Shown here one piece after another: positions 6,957-14,248 of a stretch of 20,445 nt of DNA. The notes under the pieces were generated by a model. It had not been told where the DNA came from. It searched no databases and worked only from the letters and a program-made list of their open reading frames with translations. Every line of letters begins with the position of its first letter. The first letter of the stretch is position 1. The DNA is taken from positions 24,883-45,327 of the forward strand of contig DEAA01000082.1 of NCBI GenBank assembly GCA_002346545.1. The letters run 5' to 3'. The position numbers and the translations under genes are program-made. Origin of the DNA: Acidobacteria bacterium UBA2994. Its GTDB lineage: Bacteria > Acidobacteriota > Vicinamibacteria > Vicinamibacterales > UBA8438.

Positions 6957-7964
6957 TTAGCGCCCATTATCGGCGGCGCGGGCGCCAGTCAGGGCGTTGA
7001 CCATGCCGTAGTTCCCCTCGTGACAGGCGTACTCGTAGACGAGCTCGCTCGACAAACGCATCGGCAAGGCGACGGTGAAAGGAGCGGTGAAGACCGACGG
7101 GTCGCTGACGGTATATTCGTACAACAACGTGTCGGCACTCACCCGCGTGAACCGTTCGGTGAGCAGCAGGGTGTCACCGGCACCCAAAGCCACCAGCGCG
7201 TTCGGCTCGAAACTCGCCCGCTGGTCGGAAAAGTGGTCCGTCTCGACCACCAGCGTGTCCCCCTCCCAGTGCCCGCGGGAGTTCCCGGCCCACTGCGGCA
7301 CTCTATCGGGAGAACGCGGCGCGTCATCGAGCGGGATCATGCGCACGTCATGCACCATCTCGTTCAGGATGGCCACGTGAGCGCCGGTCTGGAACAGCTG
7401 CATGTTGTTGTTGTAAGCGCTCGGCATCATCGGAGGACCCGAGTTAAAGCCGACCAGACACCGCTCGGCCAGACCACGGTCCTCCGGCCCATCTGCACCT
7501 ATGCCAGCTGAGCGAACCCGCCACGGAAGCTCACCCGGGAGGTCTTCGTCAAGTGATCCGACTTGCCGCTGCACGCCCTCGACGAGTGCGGGTAGCCGCC
7601 CTGTGTCCGGGTCGACAATGAGGGACGTCCGCCGGTCGTCGGTCACGTTGGTGCCGAAATCCAGCCAGAACGCGTTGTAGGCACCAACGCTTCCCTCGAC
7701 TGGGCGCCGATCAGCCGCTTGCTGGGCGGCAGCCGCGCCGGCTTCAAACGCCGCCGCCTGTTCCTCGGTGAGCCGCTCTCCCATCCCCTGCGGACGCTCG
7801 AGCGGCGTCGCAGTCCGGAAGTCCCAGACCCCCTGCAGATCCGGCCGGCCATCGGCCAGCCGAGGCACGCCATCTCCCTCCTGCGCCGGTGCCATGCCCG
7901 CAGCCAACACCGCAAACACGAATCCGGCTACGACGTGATTCCGATCAATCACCCCACCCTCCAT
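6957..7964 (-). CDS. Secreted uncharacterised protein, paralogue A of three
   Basis: A 335-residue protein with a signal peptide ending near GMAPAQ (about residue 28). It has no recognised enzymatic motif. It shares ordered motifs with two other genes in the window (10281-11300 and 17193-18185): GRPDLQGVWDFRTATPLERP (39-58), TSLIVDPDTGRLP (113-125), RCLVGFNSGPPMMPSAYNNN (168-187), GHWEGDTLVVET (231-242), LLYEYTVSDP (280-289) and YEYACHEGNYGMVN (310-323). C169 and C314 are conserved in all three and could form a disulphide. The family is frequent in acidobacterial-type genomes, but I know of no assigned function. ATG 7964 has no Shine-Dalgarno; AATACT on the minus strand ends 6 nt before it. 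The upstream gene (TSUP) ends 42 nt away. Confidence 0.78.
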   Translation of the reverse strand: MEGGVIDRNHVVAGFVFAVLAAGMAPAQEGDGVPRLADGRPDLQGVWDFRTATPLERPQGMGERLTEEQAAAFEAGAAAAQQAADRRPVEGSVGAYNAFWLDFGTNVTDDRRTSLIVDPDTGRLPALVEGVQRQVGSLDEDLPGELPWRVRSAGIGADGPEDRGLAERCLVGFNSGPPMMPSAYNNNMQLFQTGAHVAILNEMVHDVRMIPLDDAPRSPDRVPQWAGNSRGHWEGDTLVVETDHFSDQRASFEPNALVALGAGDTLLLTERFTRVSADTLLYEYTVSDPSVFTAPFTVALPMRLSSELVYEYACHEGNYGMVNALTGARAADNGR

Positions 7965-7970
7965 GATTCG

Positions 7971-7976
7971 AGTATT
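7971..7976 (-). promoter_or_regulatory. Candidate -10 of a leaderless transcript for paralogue A
   Basis: On the minus strand this reads AATACT, ending 6 nt before ATG 7964, where transcription would be expected to start. There is no Shine-Dalgarno sequence in the short gap and no clear -35. The gene may alternatively be read through from the upstream TSUP gene 42 nt away. Confidence 0.35.
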
Positions 7977-8006
7977 TGATCCATCTTACACCCGGCCCCG
8001 GCCCGC

Positions 8007-8765
8007 TCACCTCAGTGAGGGAGTCGGTCCGAACACATCGTAGAGCAGCTTGACGCCGATGAGCAGCAGGCCGATGTGTACCGTCAGGAAGAAGAGGCGG
8101 TCGTCGACTCGGTCATGCAGCCGACGGCCCACCCAGACGCCAAGCGGCGCCAGCGGCAAGAGAACCGCGGAGGTCACGAGATTGTCGGTCGTCCACTGCC
8201 CCAGCCAGGCGTACGGGCCAACCTTCGACCAGTTCACGACGAAGAAGAAAACGACACTCGTTGCCTGAAACCTCGTGCGGGCCATCGCCTGTGGCAGCAG
8301 ATACGCCTGGAGCGGGGGGCCACCGGCGTGGACTGAGAAACTCGTAAACGCCGACAGAGCGCCCCAGACGCTGCCAGCCAGCGGCTCGGCGGAACGTGGC
8401 TCCGGCTGGGTGGCGCTGAAGTGCCGGACCGCGTAGACCAGCGCGATCGCGGCCACCATCACGCGTAATCCGTCGGGCGACAGGACCCCGGCAGTGAGAA
8501 AACCGATCAGGGTGCCGACCAGCGAGGCGGGGAGCAACACCCGTAGATTGGCCACGTCCCAGCGGCCCCAGTAAGCGCGCAGGGCCAGCACATCCATCAC
8601 CATCAGAATGGGCAGCAGCACTGCGGCGGCCTGGACGGGACTAACCGTCATCGCCATCAAGGGCACCCCAACTACGGCGATCCCGCCGCCGAGACCGCCC
8701 TTGGCGATCCCGACGATGAGCACCGCCACGACCGCCGTCACGTAAAACCAGGGGTCGTCGATCAC
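8007..8765 (-). CDS. TauE/SafE (TSUP) family membrane permease
   Basis: A 252-residue very hydrophobic protein with about seven to eight predicted membrane segments. The N-terminal repeat contains the family signature GIAKGGLGGGIAVVGVPLM with VSPVQAAAVLLP; the second half repeats the pattern around TSFSVHAGGPPLQAYLLP and RFQATSVVFFFVVNW. TSUP proteins transport sulfite, sulfoacetate, taurine-related or other organic anions across the inner membrane; the substrate here is unknown. The start is placed at GTG 8765, which overlaps the TGA of the upstream PHP gene in a 4-nt GTGA (minus strand) and fits translational coupling. The frame also continues to ATG 8813 inside the PHP gene, which would add 16 non-hydrophobic residues. 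The coupling suggests the transporter works with the secreted PHP protein or its product. Confidence 0.85.
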   Translation of the reverse strand: MIDDPWFYVTAVVAVLIVGIAKGGLGGGIAVVGVPLMAMTVSPVQAAAVLLPILMVMDVLALRAYWGRWDVANLRVLLPASLVGTLIGFLTAGVLSPDGLRVMVAAIALVYAVRHFSATQPEPRSAEPLAGSVWGALSAFTSFSVHAGGPPLQAYLLPQAMARTRFQATSVVFFFVVNWSKVGPYAWLGQWTTDNLVTSAVLLPLAPLGVWVGRRLHDRVDDRLFFLTVHIGLLLIGVKLLYDVFGPTPSLR

Positions 8766-10216
8766 TCGACTTCGATAAAGACTGGGTTCGAGTAAAACCA
8801 GAGGTCCAGCCAAGGCGATTCGCCAGGCGGATCAGGCGCCGGCTCCAATTCGGTCGTGCTGGTGCCCCTGACCCTCAGGAAGACACCGTGCGCTCCCGCC
8901 GACACCCGGGTCGTCATGGTAACGACCTCACCCGACCGACTCCAGGAGCCTGGACCAAAACGCTCCACCACCCGGGCGGTGGGGTTGCGGTCGACCCGTT
9001 GGTCGGCCAGCGGCGCATGCAGTCGCCCCACGATCAGGTCCACCCGGGCGACCGCCGGGTTCTCACCAGCCGCGTTGACCGCCTCCGGGTCACGGAACCG
9101 GATCGTCACATCGACAGAGGTTCCCGCCGCAACGCTGAGCGCACCGCCCGCTCCGGCCTGCTCACCCGCAGCGGACGCCGAGAGGTCGAGCTCGGACACT
9201 AGATCGCCAGCCACCGCGAAGATCCGACCCTCCCGTAGACCGTCGAGCACATCGTCGTAGGTCGGCAACGCCTTGACGTAGGTTTTCTGATACTCACCTG
9301 GCCAGAAATCAGCGCCTTGCTGCACGGGATCGGCGTAGTGCACGTGTGAGTCGGAAGTCGCCACGATCCAGAACCGGCGTCCCTCCCCGAGCAGACTGTC
9401 CCACAAGCCGCCGACGATTGCCGTCATCTGGTCGAACCCGCCCCGAGTGGGTGACGCCCGATAAACACCACGCACGCCTAGCCGTCCGGAACGACCGCGG
9501 CGCCCTGGCGTCCCGTCCGGCTGCAGGGTAGCCGCCTGGTGCCCAGGGGCGCCCTCCATGCCCCGATACACCCGGGGAGCCAGATCCGAGTTCTGACGTA
9601 GTTCCTCGGGACTATCGAGCCCGTAGATACCAACACCGCTGGCCGACCGCGAGGGGTGATTGGCGAACATCAGAGGCAAGGAACTCAGGCCACTGACATG
9701 CTGCAAGAGACGGCGGCGGGCTGGCGCGCCACGCCGAGTGGGATCCGGGGGCAGTTCCCATCCCTCGTTCTGATCGAACCCTGCCTCGATCTCACGAAGG
9801 ATCTCGGCTTCATCCTCCACCCTCGGGATAATCAGAGTGTGGTGGTCCATGCCAGGCATGTTGAGTTCCATGCCGTAGAACTGCAAAACCTCGGGGATGA
9901 GCCTGCGCGACAGTTGCAGCTCTCGATAGGCCTGGCCGAAGTTGAGCTGCGAGTGGTTGGGCCCGCCGTGGTCGGTCGTGACCATCCAGTTCAGCCCGTG
10001 CTCTCGGGCCATAGCGGCATTACGCGGCGTGGAGTAGATCGCGTCGAGCCCCTTTAGCGGCACCGGCGGACTCTGCCGTCGGTCGTAACCGGGGCTCCAA
10101 TGACTGTGGATATGAGAGTCGCCGGCGAGCCAGGTCCGCACCTCGGGCGACGGCGCACACATGGCGACGCCGCCAAAAGCGATTAGTACACCCAGCCACC
10201 CTCCCCGTGTGCTCAT
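8762..10216 (-). CDS. Secreted PHP-domain metal-dependent hydrolase
   Basis: A 484-residue protein. The N-terminal hydrophobic stretch (WLGVLIAFGGVAMC) is a signal peptide; Cys20 might be lipidated, but Met at -1 is an unusual lipobox. PHP-type metal motifs follow: GDSHIHSHWS (H35, H37), VTTDHGGPNH (D82, H83), YGMELNMPGMDHH (E116, H125), FANHPSR (H187) and ATSDSHVHY (D289, H291). These are the expected positions for a trinuclear site and suggest phosphoesterase-like activity. About residues 330-480 form a beta-rich C-terminal domain without recognised motifs. ATG 10216 is preferred over ATG 10300 because GGAGGG lies 4 nt upstream and the signal peptide starts there. It overlaps the TSUP gene by 4 nt and lies 64 nt downstream of paralogue B, probably in the same transcript. 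Confidence 0.8.
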   Translation of the reverse strand: MSTRGGWLGVLIAFGGVAMCAPSPEVRTWLAGDSHIHSHWSPGYDRRQSPPVPLKGLDAIYSTPRNAAMAREHGLNWMVTTDHGGPNHSQLNFGQAYRELQLSRRLIPEVLQFYGMELNMPGMDHHTLIIPRVEDEAEILREIEAGFDQNEGWELPPDPTRRGAPARRRLLQHVSGLSSLPLMFANHPSRSASGVGIYGLDSPEELRQNSDLAPRVYRGMEGAPGHQAATLQPDGTPGRRGRSGRLGVRGVYRASPTRGGFDQMTAIVGGLWDSLLGEGRRFWIVATSDSHVHYADPVQQGADFWPGEYQKTYVKALPTYDDVLDGLREGRIFAVAGDLVSELDLSASAAGEQAGAGGALSVAAGTSVDVTIRFRDPEAVNAAGENPAVARVDLIVGRLHAPLADQRVDRNPTARVVERFGPGSWSRSGEVVTMTTRVSAGAHGVFLRVRGTSTTELEPAPDPPGESPWLDLWFYSNPVFIEVE

Positions 10217-10280
10217 CGGTCCCTCCAAGCCTCGCCCGGCCAGCTCCGCCGCCAACTCGACTAACTCGGTGCTGACGAAC

Positions 10281-11300
10281 TCAGCGGGACTCCGCCCCAC
10301 CCTCAGCGGCGAGGCGATCCGCCCGTCTTGCGCCGCGCATCGTATTCACCATGCCGTAGTTCCCCTCGTGGCAGGTGTACTCGAAGAGGGGACCTTCGGC
10401 CCGCATCATCGGCATCTCCGCGCTCCAACTCCGGTCCCACGTCGCGGAATCCTCAACGGTGAACTCGTACAAGATGGTGTCGGCGTCTTGCCGAGTGAAT
10501 CGTTCGACGACGTGCAGTTCGTCGCCAGACCCCTGAAAACCGGTCTTGGTCGTGAAGTTCGTCGTATCGACCACCAGGGTGTCACCCTCCCAACGGCCAA
10601 CCGAATGTCCGGGCCACTGGCGGATACGATCCGAGATATGAGGACGGCCGTCAGTGGGAATGATTCGGGGCGGGTTGTTAGCCATCTCCGGGAACAACAC
10701 GACATACCCAGGTGCCTGGAAGATCAGATACAGGTCGTTGTACGGGGGTGGGATCATGGGCGGCCCTTCGTGGTTCCACACCAGACACCGCTCCTGCGCC
10801 GGCCGGTTCAGGTAACTGTCGTAGCCACGGGCGGCACGTCTCACCTCTCCGCGGGCCCGACCGGACTCGTTCTGCGGCGGAATGCGCCCATCTGTCGGAT
10901 CGACGATCAGCGAGGTGCGGGTACTCGAAAGCCCTTTAGGCACCTCGGTTCGCAGCCACTGCTCGTTGTTGTAGTGGGTGGGATCGGCCTGCGTCGTGGC
11001 GGCCACTTGACGCTCAGGGTCACCTGAGAGGATGTCAGAGAATGCCCGGCCACGGAGCGGGTCTACGCCCTCGGCGGTCAAGACCTCCATCAGGGCGGCC
11101 ATCTCCTCGTCGGTAAGGAACTCCCGCTCACCGAGATGTTCCGGCCGTTGCAGGGGAGTGAAGGTCTGTGTCGTCCAGATCCCCTGGAGATCAGGGCTGC
11201 CGTCGACCATGCGCGGCATCGTCCAGACGCCCCCGCGCTCCTGCGCCGCCACCGGAGTCACGGCCCACACCAACGCCGCTACCGCTACGACCTGTCTCAT
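10281..11300 (-). CDS. Secreted uncharacterised protein, paralogue B of three
   Basis: A 339-residue protein with a clear Sec signal peptide (MRQVVAVAALVWAVTPVAAQ). It shares with paralogues A and C: SPDLQGIWTTQTFTPLQRP (35-53), TSLIVDPTDGRIP (129-141), RCLVWNHEGPPMIPPPYN (171-188), GRWEGDTLVVDTTNF (235-249), VERFTR with ILYEFTVED, and LFEYTCHEGNYGMVN (305-319). C172 and C310 match the conserved pair. B is the most divergent: YNDLYLIFQ replaces YNNN..xFQ, and a segment after residue 60 differs. The function is unknown. The start has GGAGGG 8 nt upstream, and a perfect TATAAT lies about 40 nt upstream on this strand, so this gene probably heads the minus-strand run B-PHP-TSUP-A-MBL. Confidence 0.78.
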   Translation of the reverse strand: MRQVVAVAALVWAVTPVAAQERGGVWTMPRMVDGSPDLQGIWTTQTFTPLQRPEHLGEREFLTDEEMAALMEVLTAEGVDPLRGRAFSDILSGDPERQVAATTQADPTHYNNEQWLRTEVPKGLSSTRTSLIVDPTDGRIPPQNESGRARGEVRRAARGYDSYLNRPAQERCLVWNHEGPPMIPPPYNDLYLIFQAPGYVVLFPEMANNPPRIIPTDGRPHISDRIRQWPGHSVGRWEGDTLVVDTTNFTTKTGFQGSGDELHVVERFTRQDADTILYEFTVEDSATWDRSWSAEMPMMRAEGPLFEYTCHEGNYGMVNTMRGARRADRLAAEGGAESR

Positions 11301-11319
11301 TCGACCGCCCTCCAGGCAC

Positions 11320-11349
11320 TTGCCGCCACGGATCCGGGCCGATTATACC
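11320..11349 (+). promoter_or_regulatory. Candidate + strand promoter for the cytochrome operon
   Basis: TTGCCG (11320-11325) and TATACC (11344-11349) are separated by 18 nt and each matches four of six consensus bases. Transcription would start near 11356, about 8 nt before the leader ORF ATG at 11364. It overlaps the minus-strand -10 of paralogue B. Confidence 0.4.
11342..11347 (-). promoter_or_regulatory. TATAAT -10 element for paralogue B
   Basis: The minus strand reads a perfect TATAAT here. A start about 7 nt downstream would give a 5' leader of roughly 35 nt containing the GGAGGG ribosome-binding site of the gene starting at 11300. The -35 at 16-18 nt spacing is weak (CCTCAT, CCCTCA or TCCCTC). 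Confidence 0.5.
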
Positions 11350-11363
11350 GGAGGGGTGGTAAC

Positions 11364-11459
11364 ATGAGGGACAGCTCACCGAGGTGGGCACGTAGGGCCG
11401 CGGCCGCGGCCCTCAGCCGCTCTCCCCGGGCACGCGACCACCGATGTCGCCCCTCCTAA
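11364..11459 (+). CDS. Possible 31-codon leader ORF coupled to the cytochrome gene
   Basis: ATG 11364 has a strong ribosome-binding sequence, GGAGGGG, 7 nt upstream. The frame encodes an Arg/Ala-rich peptide (MRDSSPRWARRAAAAALSRS...) that stops at 11459, 16 nt past the cytochrome ATG at 11444. The cytochrome frame itself has stops at 11360-11362 and 11393-11395, no other ATG, GTG or TTG before 11444, and no Shine-Dalgarno. Ribosomes finishing the leader would therefore be well placed to start the cytochrome. The peptide resembles no family and may be only a translational leader. A sequencing frameshift that separates the true N-terminus is possible but less likely, because the five membrane helices already start at 11444. 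Confidence 0.35.
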   Translation: MRDSSPRWARRAAAAALSRSPRARDHRCRPS

Positions 11460-14233
11460 TTCTGGGATTCGTCGCCCTCGTGCTTAACGCCGCCTATCTG
11501 GCCGCGGGGCCCGACGCGTCCCTCCTGTATTACTTCAATATTGCGTTGCACCCAGCCCTGGGACTCGGCCTGGGTGCGGCCGTGACCGTTCGGTGGCGCC
11601 GCGAGGGCGCCGCCGGCGCCCGTCTGACCCGCGTGGCACTCCTCGTGCTGGGAGTCGGGCTGCTGCTGGGTCTCGGCGTCCTCATCCTCGGCGCCGGACG
11701 GGCGCAGGCGCCACTCGTGCTGGCTCACGTCTCTATTTCGATCGTCGGCGCGGGCCTGCTCGGACTGGATCTGTGGCAGCGGGTCGCATCGCGCACGAGC
11801 CATCCCTGGGCGGTGCGCTCGGTACTGCTCCTCTGCGTAGCCGCGGGACTCATAGCGCCGGCGGTGGCCCGCAGCCGCGAGGCGACCTCGGCAGCCGGCT
11901 TCCGGATCGAGAATCCGACCCGCCCCCCAGCCACCATGACCGAGGAACCGGCCGCCCCGGACGGGCCATTCGCGCCGTCGTCAGCCACCACGACTACTAA
12001 CAAGACGATCCCGTCGGATTTCTTCCTGACCAGCGAGTCCTGCGGCCGCTGCCATACCGATATTTACGAACAGTGGAACGAGTCCGCGCACCATTTCTCG
12101 TCGTTCAACAACCAGTGGTATCGGCGGTCGATCGAGTACATGCAGAGCGTCGTCGGCACCCAACCAGCCAAATGGTGCGCCGGCTGTCACGACCACGCGG
12201 TCTTCTTCAACGGTCAGATGGACCGCCCGGTCGAAGAGCTAATCGACAGTCCCGAGGCCCACGCAGGTCTCGGCTGTACGTCCTGTCATTCGGTAGTGCA
12301 CGTGGGCAGCACCATGGGCCAGGGACACTTCACGATCGAGTACCCGCCGCTCCACGATCTGGCCACCAGCGACCAACCCCTTCTACGCTGGGCGCATGAT
12401 CTGTTGCTACATCTGGCCCCGGCGCCCCACCGCGAAACCTTCCTAAAGCCGTTTCACACTGAGCAGAGCGCCGAGTTCTGCTCCAGCTGCCACAAAGTGC
12501 ACCTGGACGTACCGGTCAACGACTACCGCTGGATCCGCGGCTTCAACGAATACGACAACTGGCAAGCGTCTGGCGTGTCCGGCCAGGGCGCGCGATCGTT
12601 CTACTACCCCGAGTCACCACAGACCTGCCGGTCGTGCCACATGCCACTCGTGCGCTCGGACGATCCGGCCGCCGACGACGGCTTCGTCCGTTCACACCGA
12701 TTCCCTGCCGCCAACACAGCACTACCATACGTGAACGGTCACGACGAACAGCTCCGGATCGTCGAGGAATTCCTGCGAGCCAATCAGATCACAGTCGACG
12801 TATTTGCAATCACGCGCGCCACGGCCGCCACCCCTGCCCCGGTCTCGACCACCTCGGGTCAACCGGCGCTCTCCAGCACATTCGCCGTCGGCGAAGAGTC
12901 GTTTCAGGCCGGCCCTGGCTTCCCGATCGGACTGGGCCCGGAACCGGCAGAAGTCGTCGGTCCGCTCGGCGACGGGCCAGTCACGGTTCGCCGTGGTGAG
13001 TCGGTCCGGGTCGAAGTGGTTGTGCGCACTCGGAATGTCGGGCACTTCTTCCCTGGCGGCACCGTGGATGCGGTGGAAGCCTGGGTGGAGCTGGAGGCCG
13101 TCGATGAGACCGGCCGGGTACTCCTGCACAGTGGGGCGGTGGCCGAGGACGGTCGAGGACCAGTCGACCCAAGCGCACACTTCTACCGAAGTCTGCAGCT
13201 CGACGGCCACGGAAACCCGATCAACAAGCGAAATGCATGGGCGACCCGCTCGGTGGCCTATGTCCGTCTGATCCCGCCCGGGGCGGCCGACACCGTACAC
13301 TACCGGCTGGACATTCCGGAGGATGCCGGAGACGAGATCACCCTGCGCGCTAAGGTCAACTACCGCAAATTCGCCTGGTGGCTGACCCAATGGGCCTATG
13401 CCGGGGAACGTGACCCATCCCAACCGCTCCCCGATGTCACCGCGGCCTATGACGACGGAGCATGGGTCTTCACGGGGGATACAAGCGGCGTCTCAGGCGC
13501 GATGAAATCGATCCCGGACATACCGATCACGGTCATGGCCGAAGACGATGCCACACTGTCGGTGGCCAACCCAGCGACCGCGTCCGAAACCTCCCCCACG
13601 ACCGCCGAGGGGGACCTCCGCGCGAGGGGGCGCTGGAACGACTACGGCATCGGCCTGCTCCTCCAGGGCGACCTCCGGGGCGCGGAGTCGGCGTTCCGCG
13701 AGGTGATGCGCATCGACCCAAGCTACCCGGACGGTCCGGTCAACGTGGCCCGCGCGCTCTTACAGCAGGGCGAGGTGGAGGACGCGGTGCCACTGCTCGA
13801 ACAGGCGCTGGCACTCAAACCGGACCTTGCCCGGGCCCATTTCTTCATGGGCACCGCACGACGCAGCCTCGGTGAGTATGAGCAGGCCCTGGAGCATCTC
13901 CAGATCTCGGCAAACCAGTACCCGCGGGACCGGGTCGTACTCGGCCAGATCGGTCGTCTGCAGTTTCTGGAGCGGCGCTACGACGAGGCCATCGCCACCT
14001 TCCAGTCGGTGCTATCGATCGACCCAGAGGACCTAGATGCGCACTACAATCTGATGTTGTCGCACCAGGGGGCTGGGAATCAGGAAGAGGCCGCGCGCGA
14101 GCGAGCACTCTACGAGCGGTTCAAGGCGGACGAATCGTCGCAGGCGATCACGGGTGACTTGCGACGCACCTCCCCGGAAGACAACAACGAACGGCAGGCG
14201 GTCCACGAGCACCGCCACTTAACCACCCCCTGA
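11444..14233 (+). CDS. Membrane-anchored pentahaem cytochrome c with TPR domain
   Basis: A 929-residue multidomain protein. Residues 1-142 hold about five transmembrane helices. After a Pro/Thr-rich linker, a c554-like cytochrome domain carries five CxxCH haem sites: C200 (CGRCH), C245 (CAGCH), C278 (CTSCH), C346 (CSSCH) and C395 (CRSCH). Extra histidines such as AHHFSSF could be distal ligands. A beta-rich domain (about 510-690, with RNVGHFFPGG) follows, then four to five TPR units (about 724-892). The haem domain must lie in the periplasm for haem attachment, so an electron-transfer role at the inner membrane with a protein-binding TPR tail is likely. The start is fixed: the nearest upstream in-frame stop is at 11393-11395 and only ATG 11444 follows. 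It begins an operon with the CRTAC1 gene (15 nt gap) and the Sel1 gene. No cytochrome maturation genes are present in the window. Confidence 0.85.
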   Translation: MSPLLILGFVALVLNAAYLAAGPDASLLYYFNIALHPALGLGLGAAVTVRWRREGAAGARLTRVALLVLGVGLLLGLGVLILGAGRAQAPLVLAHVSISIVGAGLLGLDLWQRVASRTSHPWAVRSVLLLCVAAGLIAPAVARSREATSAAGFRIENPTRPPATMTEEPAAPDGPFAPSSATTTTNKTIPSDFFLTSESCGRCHTDIYEQWNESAHHFSSFNNQWYRRSIEYMQSVVGTQPAKWCAGCHDHAVFFNGQMDRPVEELIDSPEAHAGLGCTSCHSVVHVGSTMGQGHFTIEYPPLHDLATSDQPLLRWAHDLLLHLAPAPHRETFLKPFHTEQSAEFCSSCHKVHLDVPVNDYRWIRGFNEYDNWQASGVSGQGARSFYYPESPQTCRSCHMPLVRSDDPAADDGFVRSHRFPAANTALPYVNGHDEQLRIVEEFLRANQITVDVFAITRATAATPAPVSTTSGQPALSSTFAVGEESFQAGPGFPIGLGPEPAEVVGPLGDGPVTVRRGESVRVEVVVRTRNVGHFFPGGTVDAVEAWVELEAVDETGRVLLHSGAVAEDGRGPVDPSAHFYRSLQLDGHGNPINKRNAWATRSVAYVRLIPPGAADTVHYRLDIPEDAGDEITLRAKVNYRKFAWWLTQWAYAGERDPSQPLPDVTAAYDDGAWVFTGDTSGVSGAMKSIPDIPITVMAEDDATLSVANPATASETSPTTAEGDLRARGRWNDYGIGLLLQGDLRGAESAFREVMRIDPSYPDGPVNVARALLQQGEVEDAVPLLEQALALKPDLARAHFFMGTARRSLGEYEQALEHLQISANQYPRDRVVLGQIGRLQFLERRYDEAIATFQSVLSIDPEDLDAHYNLMLSHQGAGNQEEAARERALYERFKADESSQAITGDLRRTSPEDNNERQAVHEHRHLTTP

Positions 14234-14248
14234 CCGGATCGCGGCACC

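Noticed and set aside
6888..7511. 207-codon + frame opposite paralogue A
   Set aside because: It is a shadow frame; the minus-strand product matches two other genes in the window.
10161..11027. 288-codon + frame over paralogue B and the PHP start
   Set aside because: It crosses two real minus-strand genes with signal peptides and ribosome-binding sites; its content is low-complexity.
12722..13423. 233-codon minus frame inside the cytochrome gene
   Set aside because: The + frame there continues a coherent cytochrome and beta domain; the antisense frame is a GC-rich shadow.
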